Part shown: piece by piece, positions 6,914 to 17,798 of the stretch
Layout: each line of letters opens with the position of its first letter
Numbering within the stretch: the first letter of the stretch is position 1
Source: Achromobacter aloeverae
GTDB lineage: Bacteria; Pseudomonadota; Gammaproteobacteria; Burkholderiales; Burkholderiaceae_B
Assembly (NCBI RefSeq): GCF_004121055.1
Contig: NZ_PYAL01000008.1
Span: 248,001-312,000 of the forward strand
Reading direction: 5' to 3'
Length of the DNA: 64,000 bases
The notes under the pieces: model-generated
What the model was told of the DNA's origin: nothing
The model's database searches: none
The model's input: the letters and a program-made list of their open reading frames with translations, nothing else
Program-made: the position numbers and the translations under genes

Positions 6914-9355
6914 TCAGCCGTCGTCGAGCCTGAGCCAGACCCGGCGCATGGTCGGATCGTCGTCCGGCGCCGGATCATTGGTGAAGCCCAGGCGCTGCAT
7001 CAGCGTCAGCATCGGCCGGTTGGTCGCCAGGACCAGGCCGTCGATATACTCCAGGCGCTGCTCGCGCGCCGCGTCGATGAGCGCCTGCATCAACTGGCCG
7101 CCCAGGCCCCGCCGCTGCCAGTCATCGCCCAGCACCAGCGCATATTCCGCGCCGCGGCCGTCCGGATTGCGCAGGTAATGCGCCAGGCCGATGATCACCT
7201 CGTGCGGATGCCCGCGGTGGGCCGGGTTCGGCAGGTCCGTCGTCGCCACCAGCGCCACTTCGCGGTCGTAGTCCACCTGCGTATAGCGCGCCAGCATGCG
7301 CGGCGTCAGTTCCCGCATCATGGACACGAAACGCATGTAGCGGGACCGCTCCGACAGGTTGCGGATGAAGTCCTGCAGGGCCTCGCCGTCCTCGGGACGG
7401 ATGGGCCGGATGACCCATGGCGTGCCGTCCGCGAAGGCGCGCTGCTGCACCAGCCGCGACGGATACGGATGGATGGCCATGTGCGGATAGCCGCCCAGCC
7501 GCTGGCTGTCGCGCGCCGCTTCCGCCGTCAGCGTGATCCGCAGCGACCGCGCGTACAGGCGCGTTTCGCCGGCGTACAGGGGGTCGATGTCCAGCGCGTC
7601 CACGTCGGGCAGTTCGGTGATCAGCGCCGACACCTGTACCAAGGCCTGCTGCAAGGCTTCGAATACGGCGGTGCCCAGCCGGGACGCCAACACCTTGCGC
7701 CAGATCCGGCTGCGCTCTATCAGTTGGCGCGCCAGGAAGCCGTTGAGCGGCGGCAGGTCCATGCCACGATCGGCCAGCGCCAGCACGGCATCGGGACCGC
7801 CAGGCCCAAAGCGGATGACAGGCCCGAAATGCGCGTCGCGCCGGACCCGTATCGCCAGGGGGCGCGACAGCGGTTCGTACAGGCCGACCGGCATGGTGTC
7901 CTGCACCGGCACCTGGAAGGCCACCAGCAGATCGCGCGCTTCGGACGGCTCCAGGATCAGGCGTCCCGCCGCGCGCGCCCGTGAAACGATGGCGTGGGCG
8001 GCGCCGTCGCCGCTGTGCATGGCCTGCGGCAGGGCCGTCTGCGTCTGCAACAGCAGTTGCTGGTTATAGAAGTGCGACGACAGCACGCCAAAAGCGTCGG
8101 CCGCCGACTCCGGCGTGCGGAAGGCCGACGTGCCGGCGTCATCCAGCATGCGCCGCAGCGGCCGCATGCCGGCATCGCCCATGAAACAGGACACGATGGG
8201 CTTGCGCGCGCGGGGCGCCACCTCGGCCAGCCGTTCGGCAACCGCTCGCATGTCCGCCAGCGCATCGGGCGCCAGCAGCACCAGCACGCCGTCCACCTGG
8301 GCATCGTCGATCAGGATATCCAGCGCCGCCTGGATCTTGTCCGGCGTCAGCGGCGCATAGGTAATGACCGGATTGGTCACCGCGGCGCCCGGCTCCAGCA
8401 AGGCCTCCAGCGCCTGGCGGCTGGCCGGCGCCAGGTCGGCGCGCTCCACCGCCGCGTCGGGTCCCAGCAGGTCCAATGCCAATTGCGGCGGCCCGCTGCC
8501 GTTGGACAGCAGCGCGACGCGGCGGCCGCGCGGGCGCCGCGTGTACCCCAGCACTTTCACCGCGGAGAACAACTGCACGAAATAACGCACGCGCACCGCC
8601 CCCGCCCGGCGCAGCACGGCGTCGAAAACGGCGTCGTCGTCCTTGTCACGGCCTGCCTTGAGCACCACCACGGGCTTGACCGAGGCGGCCGCCCGCAAGG
8701 CGCTGATGAACTCCCGCGCCGGCCCGACGTCTTCCAGGTACAACGCGATGCTGTCCGTGCGCGGATCGGTCGCCAGGTAGTCCAGCACCGGTCCCAGCTT
8801 GACGATGGCCTCGTCGCCCAGGGAAATCGCCGTGGAAAAGCCAATGTGCACGTCTTCGGCCCAGTCCATGACGGCGGCGATGATGGATCGCGACTGCGCC
8901 ACCAGCGCCACCCGGCCGCTGCGCGCCAGGGTCGGATGCTGGCTGAAGTTGTAGCCCGCGTGGGGCCGCTGCACGCCGAAGGCGCGTGGCCCCAGCAGCT
9001 GGCAATGGTTTTCCTCGGCCCAGGCCTGGCACAAGGCCACCGTTCCGCGCGGATAGGGATCGGGTTCCTCGTGCGGCAGCACGATCAGGGCGCGCGGCGC
9101 GCGCGGCGCCAGCCGGCGCAAGGTCTCCGCGAACACCGCGGGCGACACGCAGACCAGGCCCAGGTCTGGCCTTTCGTGGTCGGCCAGGCCGGTCAACTGG
9201 GCGGGAATGTCCGGGGCCACGCCACGGACGACGTCGATGCGCGTGGTACGCGCCTGCAGCGCGTCCGGCAGGGTCGCCGCGCCAGGCAGCGGCCGGTCCG
9301 CGACGACGACCAGGGAACGGGGTCCGAAAAGGGAGGCGAGCGCGTGTCGAAGCAT
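6914..9355 (-). CDS. PatZ/Pka-type protein acetyltransferase: degenerate acyl-CoA synthetase plus GNAT domain
   Basis: 813-residue two-part protein. The N-terminal ~640 residues follow the NDP-forming acyl-CoA synthetase layout (CoA-binding, ligase-CoA, ATP-grasp), and the C-terminal ~160 are a GNAT acetyltransferase with the acetyl-CoA loop QRRGLGG. In E. coli (PatZ/YfiQ) and Salmonella (Pat) such proteins acetylate lysines of metabolic enzymes such as acetyl-CoA synthetase. Relative to the family the synthetase half is cut down: the SHTGALAG-type loop with the catalytic histidine is missing between VVLKAGRDKDD and DAVFDAVLRRAG, and about 70 residues including the HKSDVGG-type segment are missing before RRDAHFGPVIRFG. 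It should therefore act only as a regulatory module. Divergent from gltX. Confidence 0.88.
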   Translation of the reverse strand: MLRHALASLFGPRSLVVVADRPLPGAATLPDALQARTTRIDVVRGVAPDIPAQLTGLADHERPDLGLVCVSPAVFAETLRRLAPRAPRALIVLPHEEPDPYPRGTVALCQAWAEENHCQLLGPRAFGVQRPHAGYNFSQHPTLARSGRVALVAQSRSIIAAVMDWAEDVHIGFSTAISLGDEAIVKLGPVLDYLATDPRTDSIALYLEDVGPAREFISALRAAASVKPVVVLKAGRDKDDDAVFDAVLRRAGAVRVRYFVQLFSAVKVLGYTRRPRGRRVALLSNGSGPPQLALDLLGPDAAVERADLAPASRQALEALLEPGAAVTNPVITYAPLTPDKIQAALDILIDDAQVDGVLVLLAPDALADMRAVAERLAEVAPRARKPIVSCFMGDAGMRPLRRMLDDAGTSAFRTPESAADAFGVLSSHFYNQQLLLQTQTALPQAMHSGDGAAHAIVSRARAAGRLILEPSEARDLLVAFQVPVQDTMPVGLYEPLSRPLAIRVRRDAHFGPVIRFGPGGPDAVLALADRGMDLPPLNGFLARQLIERSRIWRKVLASRLGTAVFEALQQALVQVSALITELPDVDALDIDPLYAGETRLYARSLRITLTAEAARDSQRLGGYPHMAIHPYPSRLVQQRAFADGTPWVIRPIRPEDGEALQDFIRNLSERSRYMRFVSMMRELTPRMLARYTQVDYDREVALVATTDLPNPAHRGHPHEVIIGLAHYLRNPDGRGAEYALVLGDDWQRRGLGGQLMQALIDAAREQRLEYIDGLVLATNRPMLTLMQRLGFTNDPAPDDDPTMRRVWLRLDDG

Positions 9356-9370
9356 GGATTACGTACGCTA

Positions 9371-9393
9371 TTCTAAAATGCGTCCAGAACGCA
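9371..9393. promoter_or_regulatory. Divergent -10-like boxes and short dyad between the acetyltransferase gene and gltX
   Basis: TAAAAT at 9374-9379 on the plus strand and TAGAAT (9370-9375) on the minus strand are credible -10 elements for the two divergent genes. TGCGT-N5-ACGCA at 9379-9393 forms a small dyad immediately after the plus-strand box. No convincing -35 elements were found, so this is tentative. Confidence 0.35.
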
Positions 9394-9412
9394 ATATGAC
9401 CGGCCTCTTTTC

Positions 9413-10825
9413 ATGACCCAGCCTACCCCCAATCCTGCCCCCATCCGCACGCGGTTCGCCCCCTCGCCCACCGGCTTCCTCCACCTGGGCGGCGCGCGCA
9501 CCGCGCTGTTTTCCTGGGCCTACGCCCGCCACCACAAGGGCACGTTCGTGCTGCGCATCGAGGACACGGACGTCGAGCGCTCCACCCCCGAGGCCGTGCA
9601 GGCGATCCTCGACAGCATGGACTGGCTGGGCATGCAGCCCGACGAAGGCCCGTTCTACCAAATGCAGCGGATGGATCGCTACCGCGAGGTGGTGGCGCAG
9701 ATGCTGGCGGCGGGCACCGCCTACCACTGCTATTGCTCGCCCCAGGAACTGGACGCCATGCGCGAGAAAGCGCGCGCGGCGGGCCTGAAGCCCCGCTACG
9801 ACGGCACCTGGCGGCCCGAGCCCGGCAAGTCCCTGCCGGCCGTGCCCGAAGGCGTCAAGCCCGTGGTGCGCTTCCGTAATCCGCGGACGGGCGCGACCAG
9901 CTGGAACGACATGGTCAAGGGCCCCATCAGCTTCGACAACGGAGAGCTGGACGATCTCATCATCGCCCGCCCGGACGGCACCCCCACCTACAACTTCTGC
10001 GTCGTGGTCGACGACTGGGACATGGGCATCACCCACGTGCTGCGGGGTGACGACCACGTCAACAATACGCCGCGCCAGATCAACATCCTGCGCGCCCTGG
10101 GCGCGCAGCTGCCCGAATACGGCCACGTTCCCATGATCCTCGGCCCGGACGGCGAGAAGCTGTCCAAGCGCCACGGCGCCGTCAACGTCATGGAGTACGA
10201 CAACGAGGGCTATCTGCCCGAGGCCATGATCAACTACCTGGCCCGCCTGGGCTGGAGCCACGGCGATGACGAACTGTTCACCCGCGACCAGCTGGTGCAA
10301 TGGTTCGACACCCGCCACCTCTCGAAATCGGCGTCGCAGTGGGATCCGAAGAAGCTCAACTGGGTCAACGCCCACTACATCCGCCTGATGGCGGATGACG
10401 AGCTGGCCGCGCGCGTCGCGCCGCGCATCGCCAAGCGCGGCGGCAAGCCCGACGCCGTCGACCTGGCCGCCGTCATGCACCTGCTGAAGGACCGCGCGGA
10501 AACCCTGGAACAACTGGCCGATGGCGCCATGCTGTTCTGCGGCGACTTCCCGGGCATACCCGCCGACCTGGCGGCCCAGCACCTGACCGAGACGGCGCGT
10601 GCCGCGCTGGCCGATTTCGCCCTGCGTGCGGCGGCCGGCGAATGGACCCGGGAAGCGCTCGCGGCCGCCATCAAGGCGGTGCTGGCGGAGCGCGGCCTGA
10701 AAATGCCGCAATTGGCCATCCCCTTGCGCGTGGCCGTGACGGGCCGGCAGCAGACGCCGGCCATCGATGCCGTGCTGGCGCTGCTGGGTCGGGACGTGGT
10801 GCTGGCGCGCCTGGGGCAGCTGTAG
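9413..10825 (+). CDS. gltX: Glutamyl-tRNA synthetase
   Basis: 470-residue class I aminoacyl-tRNA synthetase charging tRNA-Glu in the cytoplasm. The ATP-binding HIGH-type motif is HLGG (residues 24-27, within [16 protein letters not shown]) and the second signature KLSKRHG is at 249-255. Length is standard for a bacterial GluRS. A four-cysteine zinc site of the E. coli type is not obvious (CYCSP at 106-110 gives two cysteines only). It is separated from the divergent acetyltransferase gene by only 57 bp. Confidence 0.97.
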   Translation: MTQPTPNPAPIRTRFAPSPTGFLHLGGARTALFSWAYARHHKGTFVLRIEDTDVERSTPEAVQAILDSMDWLGMQPDEGPFYQMQRMDRYREVVAQMLAAGTAYHCYCSPQELDAMREKARAAGLKPRYDGTWRPEPGKSLPAVPEGVKPVVRFRNPRTGATSWNDMVKGPISFDNGELDDLIIARPDGTPTYNFCVVVDDWDMGITHVLRGDDHVNNTPRQINILRALGAQLPEYGHVPMILGPDGEKLSKRHGAVNVMEYDNEGYLPEAMINYLARLGWSHGDDELFTRDQLVQWFDTRHLSKSASQWDPKKLNWVNAHYIRLMADDELAARVAPRIAKRGGKPDAVDLAAVMHLLKDRAETLEQLADGAMLFCGDFPGIPADLAAQHLTETARAALADFALRAAAGEWTREALAAAIKAVLAERGLKMPQLAIPLRVAVTGRQQTPAIDAVLALLGRDVVLARLGQL

Positions 10826-10901
10826 GGCAGGCGACGCGCCGGACCTGGGCAGGGGTCGAGAGGCTCGGCCCTGCGCTCCCACGGGCCAGGCCGGTGGCCG
10901 G

Positions 10902-11444
10902 TCAGGGCAGGCGGTAGCTGGACGCCACGCGCGTCGCGGTGATCAATTGTCCGTTCGGCTTGAGCTCGCGCATCTGCGCGCGCTTGCCGTCGATCTTCTC
11001 GACCTGGTAGCGATTACGGTAGATGGGATCGCCGATGTCGACCGGCTCGCCGTACGACGTGGTGGTCTGCATCGTGTAGACGCCGTCGGTATATGTCCAG
11101 CAGCCGGCTTCGCTCAAGGCGGGACGGACCTTCTTGCCGATTTTCAGCTGTGTCTGGTAGGTCATGCGCCCGTCGGGCGTCAGCACGGTCAAGGTCTGCA
11201 GGTTGCCGGCCACGCCACGCGGCGTCGACACCGAATACCAGGTACCGACCAGCGGCGAATCGGCGGCCACCGGCGTGCAGGCTACGGGCTTGGGCGACGC
11301 CGCAGCTTGCGGTGCCGCCGCGGCGGCGACCGGTTCGGGCTTCTTGACGGCGCATCCCGTCACAACCAACGTTGCGGCCACCATGCCACCGCACAAGAAT
11401 CCGGCGGCGCGACGGCCACCGGAAAACACAACTCGACTGCTCAT
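10902..11444 (-). CDS. Putative lipoprotein of unknown function
   Basis: 180 residues with a lipoprotein signal peptide ending in the lipobox V-T-G-C; Cys31 would be lipidated, and the following residues (AVKKPE) do not carry the Asp+2 inner-membrane retention signal, so outer-membrane sorting is expected. An Ala/Pro-rich linker leads to a soluble domain starting LVGTWYSVSTPRG, which resembles small lipocalin- or META-like lipoprotein folds in feel, but I do not recognise a named family. The ATG at 11444 is preceded by GAGGA at ideal distance; an in-frame upstream start at 11564 lacks this. Convergent with gltX. Confidence 0.75.
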   Translation of the reverse strand: MSSRVVFSGGRRAAGFLCGGMVAATLVVTGCAVKKPEPVAAAAAPQAAASPKPVACTPVAADSPLVGTWYSVSTPRGVAGNLQTLTVLTPDGRMTYQTQLKIGKKVRPALSEAGCWTYTDGVYTMQTTTSYGEPVDIGDPIYRNRYQVEKIDGKRAQMRELKPNGQLITATRVASSYRLP

Positions 11445-11758
11445 GAAATCCTCGAAACGTCGCAAAACCCCCGGAAAAGCCGGAAAAAAGGGCACTGCGA
11501 CAGGAGACTTCATTCTGAATAGCCCGCTCGGAAGAATCAATCTCGGCATGGCCCGGCTTTGCAATTGCGCAACAGTTGCACAGCGATGCGATATGGCGGA
11601 TCTCCTTGCATCGCGCCCGCGCGGCGACTGCCAGGGGCCGCTTGCGTCGCCGTCGCGGGCCAGTCATGCCTATGAATCCTGCGTGCGGAGCGGCTACTTC
11701 GCCCGCCAGCGCCCACTGGCGCGCATGCCCGGGACGCCGGCCGAGATGCACTTAACTT

Positions 11759-11789
11759 TTGTAACAACTAAAGGTCGAACTGTTATGAT
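11759..11789 (+). promoter_or_regulatory. Candidate nrdAB promoter
   Basis: TTGTAA (11759-11764) and TATGAT (11784-11789) are separated by 19 bp, slightly long for sigma-70. The -10 match is good. Transcription from here would give a leader of about 205 nt before nrdA, covering all of the structured elements described next. Confidence 0.4.
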
Positions 11790-11827
11790 GCCGGGCTTGT
11801 AGCCAACCCTTTCCATCACTAGAATTA

Positions 11828-11933
11828 GTGCCTGGGAGCGGGGTAGCACACTACATCTTGTGGTCGGATGCCGTCAGAATCGGTTCCGTGCCACTGCCAT
11901 AGCCGCGCGTCCACGATTGCCCCTCCCAGGCAC
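11828..11933 (+). ncRNA. Structured nrdAB leader closed by a long-range stem
   Basis: GTGCCTGGGAG (11828-11838) is an exact reverse complement of 11923-11933; allowing one bulged C the stem grows by three G-C pairs (11840-11842 with 11920-11922). It encloses about 80 nt and precedes an intrinsic terminator by 23 nt, the architecture of an aptamer or attenuator leader. Inside it, CGCGTC (11906-11911) could pair with GACGCG of the terminator's 5' arm, a possible antiterminator. It does not match any riboswitch core that I can recall; a GCCACTG string recalls the cobalamin box but the rest of that core is absent. Confidence 0.5.
11848..11863. promoter_or_regulatory. NrdR-like box in the nrdA leader region
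   Basis: ACACTACATCTTGTGG matches 13 of 16 positions of the palindromic NrdR consensus (acaCwAtATaTwGtgt). NrdR represses ribonucleotide reductase genes when dATP is high. A second, degenerate half-matching site (CACTACATATATAG, about 11934-11947) lies 85 bp further on. Both are downstream of the candidate promoter, so they would act as roadblocks or mark another start site. Confidence 0.5.
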
Positions 11934-11956
11934 CACTACATATATAGATATAGATA

Positions 11957-11984
11957 GACGCGACATTTCTCGCGTCTTTTTCTT
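11957..11984 (+). terminator. Intrinsic terminator immediately upstream of nrdA
   Basis: GACGCGA (11957-11963) pairs perfectly with TCGCGTC (11970-11976) around a 6-nt loop and is followed by TTTTTCTT (11977-11984). No plus-strand gene precedes it for 1.1 kb, and the nrdA start is only 17 nt beyond the U-run, so it must either end a short leader RNA or control read-through into nrdAB. Confidence 0.75.
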
Positions 11985-12000
11985 CGCACAGGAGCTTCCA

Positions 12001-14942
<2,942 letters not shown>

Positions 14943-14963
14943 ATGCCCCCGGAGAATTCAAGC

Positions 14964-16139
14964 ATGATTAATTGGGAAGACGACAACGTCGCGCTGCAAC
15001 CGGCGCAAAACTCCAACCCGGCAGCGGGCCTGCCGGCCCGTCCGGCCACCGGCGTGTTCGGCGACTCCGCCTTGCCGGCGGTGCAGGCGCAAGCTCCCTC
15101 GCCCTCGGGCGAGGGCACGTCCCATCGCGTCAAGGTCGCCGACAAGCGCATCATCAATGGCGAGACGGACGTCAACCAGCTGGTGCCGTTCAAGTACAAA
15201 TGGGCGTGGGAAAAATACCTCGCCACTTGCGCCAACCATTGGATGCCGCAAGAAATCAACATGTCGCGCGACATCGCGCTGTGGAAGAATCCCAACGGAT
15301 TGACCGAAGACGAGCGCCGCATCGTCAAGCGCAACCTGGGCTTCTTCGTCACGGCCGATTCGCTGGCGGCGAACAACATCGTGCTGGGCACCTACCGCCA
15401 CATCACGGCGCCCGAATGCCGCCAGTTCCTCCTGCGCCAGGCGTTCGAAGAGGCCATCCACACGCACGCCTATCAGTACATCGTCGAAAGCCTGGACCTG
15501 GACGAGTCGGAGATCTTCAACGCCTACAACGAAGTCCCGTCCATCCGCGCCAAGGACGAGTTCCTCATTCCGTTCATCGAAGCCATCGCCGATCCCAACT
15601 TCAAGACCGGCACGCCCGAGGCCGACCAGACGCTGCTCAAGTCGCTGATCGTGTTCGCGTGCCTGATGGAAGGCTTGTTCTTTTACGTGGGCTTCACGCA
15701 GATCCTTGCGTTGGGCCGCCAGAACAAGATGACCGGCGCCGCCGAACAGTACATGTACATCCTGCGCGATGAATCCATGCACTGCAACTTCGGCATCGAT
15801 CTGATCAACACCGTCAAACTCGAGAATCCGCATTTGTGGACGCCTGAATTCCGTGAAGAAATTCGCGGACTCTTCCTCAAAGCGGTCGAACTCGAATATG
15901 CTTACGCCGAAGACACGATGCCGCGCGGCGTGTTGGGCCTGAATGCACCGATGTTCAAGTCCTATCTGCGCTTCATCGCGAATCGCCGGTGCCAGCAGAT
16001 TGGCATCGAAGCGCTGTTCCCGCAGGAAGAAAATCCCTTCCCGTGGATGGCGGAAATGATCGACCTGAAGAAAGAACGAAACTTTTTCGAAACCCGAGTA
16101 ATCGAATACCAAACCGGAGGCGCGCTGAACTGGGAATGA
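14964..16139 (+). CDS. nrdB: Ribonucleoside-diphosphate reductase class Ia, beta subunit
   Basis: 391-residue radical-generating subunit of class Ia ribonucleotide reductase, using a di-iron site and a tyrosyl radical. Metal ligands fit the family spacing: Asp132, Glu163, His166, followed by the radical Tyr170 (pattern E-x-x-H-x-x-x-Y), so it is not a radical-less type. About 60 N-terminal residues rich in Pro and Ala precede the conserved core ([14 protein letters not shown]). The start MINWEDDN (ATG 14964) is supported by GGAG 9 nt upstream; an earlier in-frame ATG at 14943 overlaps the nrdA stop region and lacks a ribosome site. Co-transcribed with nrdA. Confidence 0.96.
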   Translation: MINWEDDNVALQPAQNSNPAAGLPARPATGVFGDSALPAVQAQAPSPSGEGTSHRVKVADKRIINGETDVNQLVPFKYKWAWEKYLATCANHWMPQEINMSRDIALWKNPNGLTEDERRIVKRNLGFFVTADSLAANNIVLGTYRHITAPECRQFLLRQAFEEAIHTHAYQYIVESLDLDESEIFNAYNEVPSIRAKDEFLIPFIEAIADPNFKTGTPEADQTLLKSLIVFACLMEGLFFYVGFTQILALGRQNKMTGAAEQYMYILRDESMHCNFGIDLINTVKLENPHLWTPEFREEIRGLFLKAVELEYAYAEDTMPRGVLGLNAPMFKSYLRFIANRRCQQIGIEALFPQEENPFPWMAEMIDLKKERNFFETRVIEYQTGGALNWE

Positions 16140-16405
16140 TCCCGCTCAGGGTGTCGAAGGCTGATAAGACCTAGCGGTAGGCGGTGCGGTGCACCGCCCA
16201 CCCGCGCCATTTGAAATGGCTCGCGCCTCGTCGTGCGGGGGCCATATCAAATGGTTGTGCCGTATTCATTAGCGCACATCGTAGTGGCTGCCGCCCGCAA
16301 GGGGCAGCGGTATGCGCCGATGAATAGCCCGGGCAGCGACCCGCCATGTGGCGGGCCGGTGCACGGGTTTAAGTTCTGGGACCCCTGAACCTAAGGAGCA
16401 AAACC
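16140..16405. other. Intergenic region between nrdB and the histone-like gene
   Basis: 266 bp with several dyads: GGCGGTGC/GCACCGCC (16180-16187 with 16191-16198), the palindrome at 16206-16220 and its degenerate copy at 16241-16255 (listed separately), and CCCGCC-ATGT-GGCGGG near 16341-16356. No terminator with a U-run was found after nrdB. The ribosome site AAGGAG before 16406 is strong. Confidence 0.55.
16206..16255. repeat. Pair of GCCAT...ATGGC palindromes upstream of the histone-like gene
   Basis: GCCATTTGAAATGGC (16206-16220) is a perfect palindrome about its central G. GCCATATCAAATGGT (16241-16255) matches it at 12 of 15 positions, with centres 35 bp apart. Two dimeric-protein sites upstream of the histone-like gene is the simplest reading; a TTGTGC -35-like box overlaps the second copy. 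Confidence 0.45.
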
Positions 16406-16951
16406 ATGGCAACTGCCAAGAAAGCCGCCAAGAAGGCGGTGAAGAAAGCCCCGGCCAAGAAGGCCGCGGCCAAGAAAGCCCCGGCCAAGAAGGCTGCGGT
16501 GAAGAAGGTTGCGGCTAAGAAGGTCGCCGTCAAGAAGGTCGCGGCCAAGAAGGCTGTGAAGAAGGCCGTCAAGAAGGTCGCGGCCAAGAAGGTCGCCTCC
16601 AAGAAGGTCGCCGCCAAGAAGGCTCCGGCCAAGAAGGCCGCGGTCAAGAAGGTCGCCGCCAAGAAGGTCGCCAAGAAAGCTGTAGCCAAGAAGGCTGTTG
16701 CCAAGAAGGCCGTCGCCAAGAAAGCGACTGCCAAGAAGGCCGCCAAAAAGGCCGTAGCCAAAAAGGCGCCTGCGAAAAAGGCGCCTGCGAAAAAGGCTGC
16801 TGCGAAGAAGCCGGCTGCGAAGAAGGCTCCTGCCAAGAAGGCTGCCGCCAAGAAGCCGGCTGCTGCGCCTTCGACGGCTGCTGCCCCTGGCGCGAAGACG
16901 GCACTGAATCCCGCCGCTTCGTGGCCCTTCCCGACCGGCGGCCGTCCGTAA
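16406..16951 (+). CDS. bpH1: Histone H1-like nucleoid protein (BpH1 type)
   Basis: 181-residue protein built almost entirely of KKA/KKV/KKAP pentad-like repeats ([15 protein letters not shown]), resembling the C-terminal tail of eukaryotic H1 and the Bordetella pertussis BpH1 protein. It lacks a globular domain and would bind DNA non-specifically, compacting the nucleoid. Only the last ~30 residues leave the repeat pattern, ending [15 protein letters not shown]. The underlying DNA is a string of near-identical GCCAAGAAG units, which makes the gene prone to length change; size variation of BpH1 between Bordetella strains is known. AAGGAG lies 8 nt before the ATG and a strong terminator follows. 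AlgP- and HctB-like proteins have the same composition. Confidence 0.9.
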   Translation: MATAKKAAKKAVKKAPAKKAAAKKAPAKKAAVKKVAAKKVAVKKVAAKKAVKKAVKKVAAKKVASKKVAAKKAPAKKAAVKKVAAKKVAKKAVAKKAVAKKAVAKKATAKKAAKKAVAKKAPAKKAPAKKAAAKKPAAKKAPAKKAAAKKPAAAPSTAAAPGAKTALNPAASWPFPTGGRP

Positions 16952-16989
16952 GGCCTGACGTCAGTCGAAGCAGTACCAGCGGTACCTGT

Positions 16990-17020
16990 AGCCACCTGGC
17001 CCCAAGCCAGGTGGCTTTTT
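16990..17020 (+). terminator. Intrinsic terminator of the histone-like gene
   Basis: Perfect 11-bp stem AGCCACCTGGC (16990-17000) with 17006-17016, a 5-nt loop and a run of five T (17016-17020). Confidence 0.93.
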
Positions 17021-17090
17021 CAATGCCGGGCCGCGATCATGCGAGAATGCGTGTTGCCGTGTAACCCTAACTTTGCGACCAAGGCGGCCC

Positions 17091-17651
17091 ATGTTCGGCG
17101 ATATTTCCAGTTTCCTACTCGACACCGTCTTCACCCTCTTCGGGGCCGCGCTGATTGCGCGGGCCTGGTTGCACGCCGTGCGCATGCATCCATTCAACCC
17201 CGTGGCGCGCGTGATATACCAAGCCACCAATTGGCTTGTGATGCCGCTGCGCAAGCTGCTGCCCGCGCGCGGCGTGGTGGACGGCGCCAGCCTGCTGGCC
17301 GCCTGGCTGACAGCCTTGGTCTACATGTTCCTCACGTGGCTGCTGGTGCTGGGCCTGGTGATGCCCATATCGGCCCTGGGCGCCGCCGTCCTGGTGTCCT
17401 TCCTGACGGTGGTGCGCTGGGCCTTCAACCTGCTGGTGTGGGTCACGCTGGCCCAGGCCATCCTGTCCTGGGTCAATCCCCTGGCCCCCATCATGCCGCT
17501 GCTGCAGACGCTCACCGATCCGCTGCTCGAACCCATCCGCCGCATCTTGCCGCGCGGCGGCATCGATTTTTCGCCCTTGGTCCTGGTGGTGCTGGGCCAG
17601 TGCGCGGTCATGGTGATCACGCGCATCAGCTACGCTATTTTTGCCCTTTAA
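17091..17651 (+). CDS. YggT family integral membrane protein
   Basis: 186-residue inner-membrane protein with two YggT repeats, each of paired hydrophobic helices: residues ~5-60 (LLDTVFTLFGAALIARAWLHAVRMHPFNPVAR then WLVMPLRKLLP) and ~105-165 (ILSWVNPLAPIMPLLQTLTDPLLEPIRRILP). The family is linked to osmotic-shock tolerance and cell-envelope/division-site functions, but the biochemical role is unsettled. MFGDISSF at 17091 is chosen over an in-frame ATG at 17073 because AAGGCGG lies at ribosome-site distance. Flanked by terminators on both sides, so monocistronic. Confidence 0.9.
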   Translation: MFGDISSFLLDTVFTLFGAALIARAWLHAVRMHPFNPVARVIYQATNWLVMPLRKLLPARGVVDGASLLAAWLTALVYMFLTWLLVLGLVMPISALGAAVLVSFLTVVRWAFNLLVWVTLAQAILSWVNPLAPIMPLLQTLTDPLLEPIRRILPRGGIDFSPLVLVVLGQCAVMVITRISYAIFAL

Positions 17652-17710
17652 CGTTTGGCGTTCGACGCTTGACGCTTGACGGCCACCCGGCGATCGCCGG
17701 CATGAATTGA

Positions 17711-17749
17711 AAAGGCCTGGGTCCGGCTCGATGCCGGACCCAGGCCTTT
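17711..17749. terminator. Bidirectional terminator between yggT-like gene and glycine-zipper gene
   Basis: Perfect 17-bp stem (17711-17727 with 17733-17749) around TCGAT; arms begin AAAGGCC and end GGCCTTT, giving short U-runs on both strands between two convergent genes. Confidence 0.88.
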
Positions 17750-17798
17750 GGACTTCATGGAGCCGCCCCGCGCTGCGCCAGGCCGGCTCCCGCCGCGC

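Larger units (their letters stand above)
11445..12000. other. Long non-coding region upstream of nrdA
   Basis: 556 bp between the divergent lipoprotein and nrdA genes. The proximal part (11445-11750) must hold the lipoprotein promoter and shows no convincing gene. The distal part (about 11759-12000) contains a promoter-like pair, an NrdR-like box, a long-range stem, an AT-rich tract and an intrinsic terminator, each listed separately, and ends with AGGAG before the nrdA ATG. Confidence 0.7.

Noticed and set aside
11537..11767. Small minus-strand open frame between the lipoprotein gene and nrdA.
   Set aside because: Arg/Ala/Pro-rich composition without ribosome site or family features; it occupies the expected promoter region of the lipoprotein gene.
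11828..11933. Adenosylcobalamin riboswitch upstream of nrdA, suggested by GCCACTG at 11890-11896.
   Set aside because: The rest of the conserved cobalamin core (GGGAA...GGTG...A and the receptor loop pattern) was not found, so the string alone is not enough.
16430..16880. CRISPR-like direct repeats.
   Set aside because: The repeats are codons of the histone H1-like protein, contiguous and without spacers.
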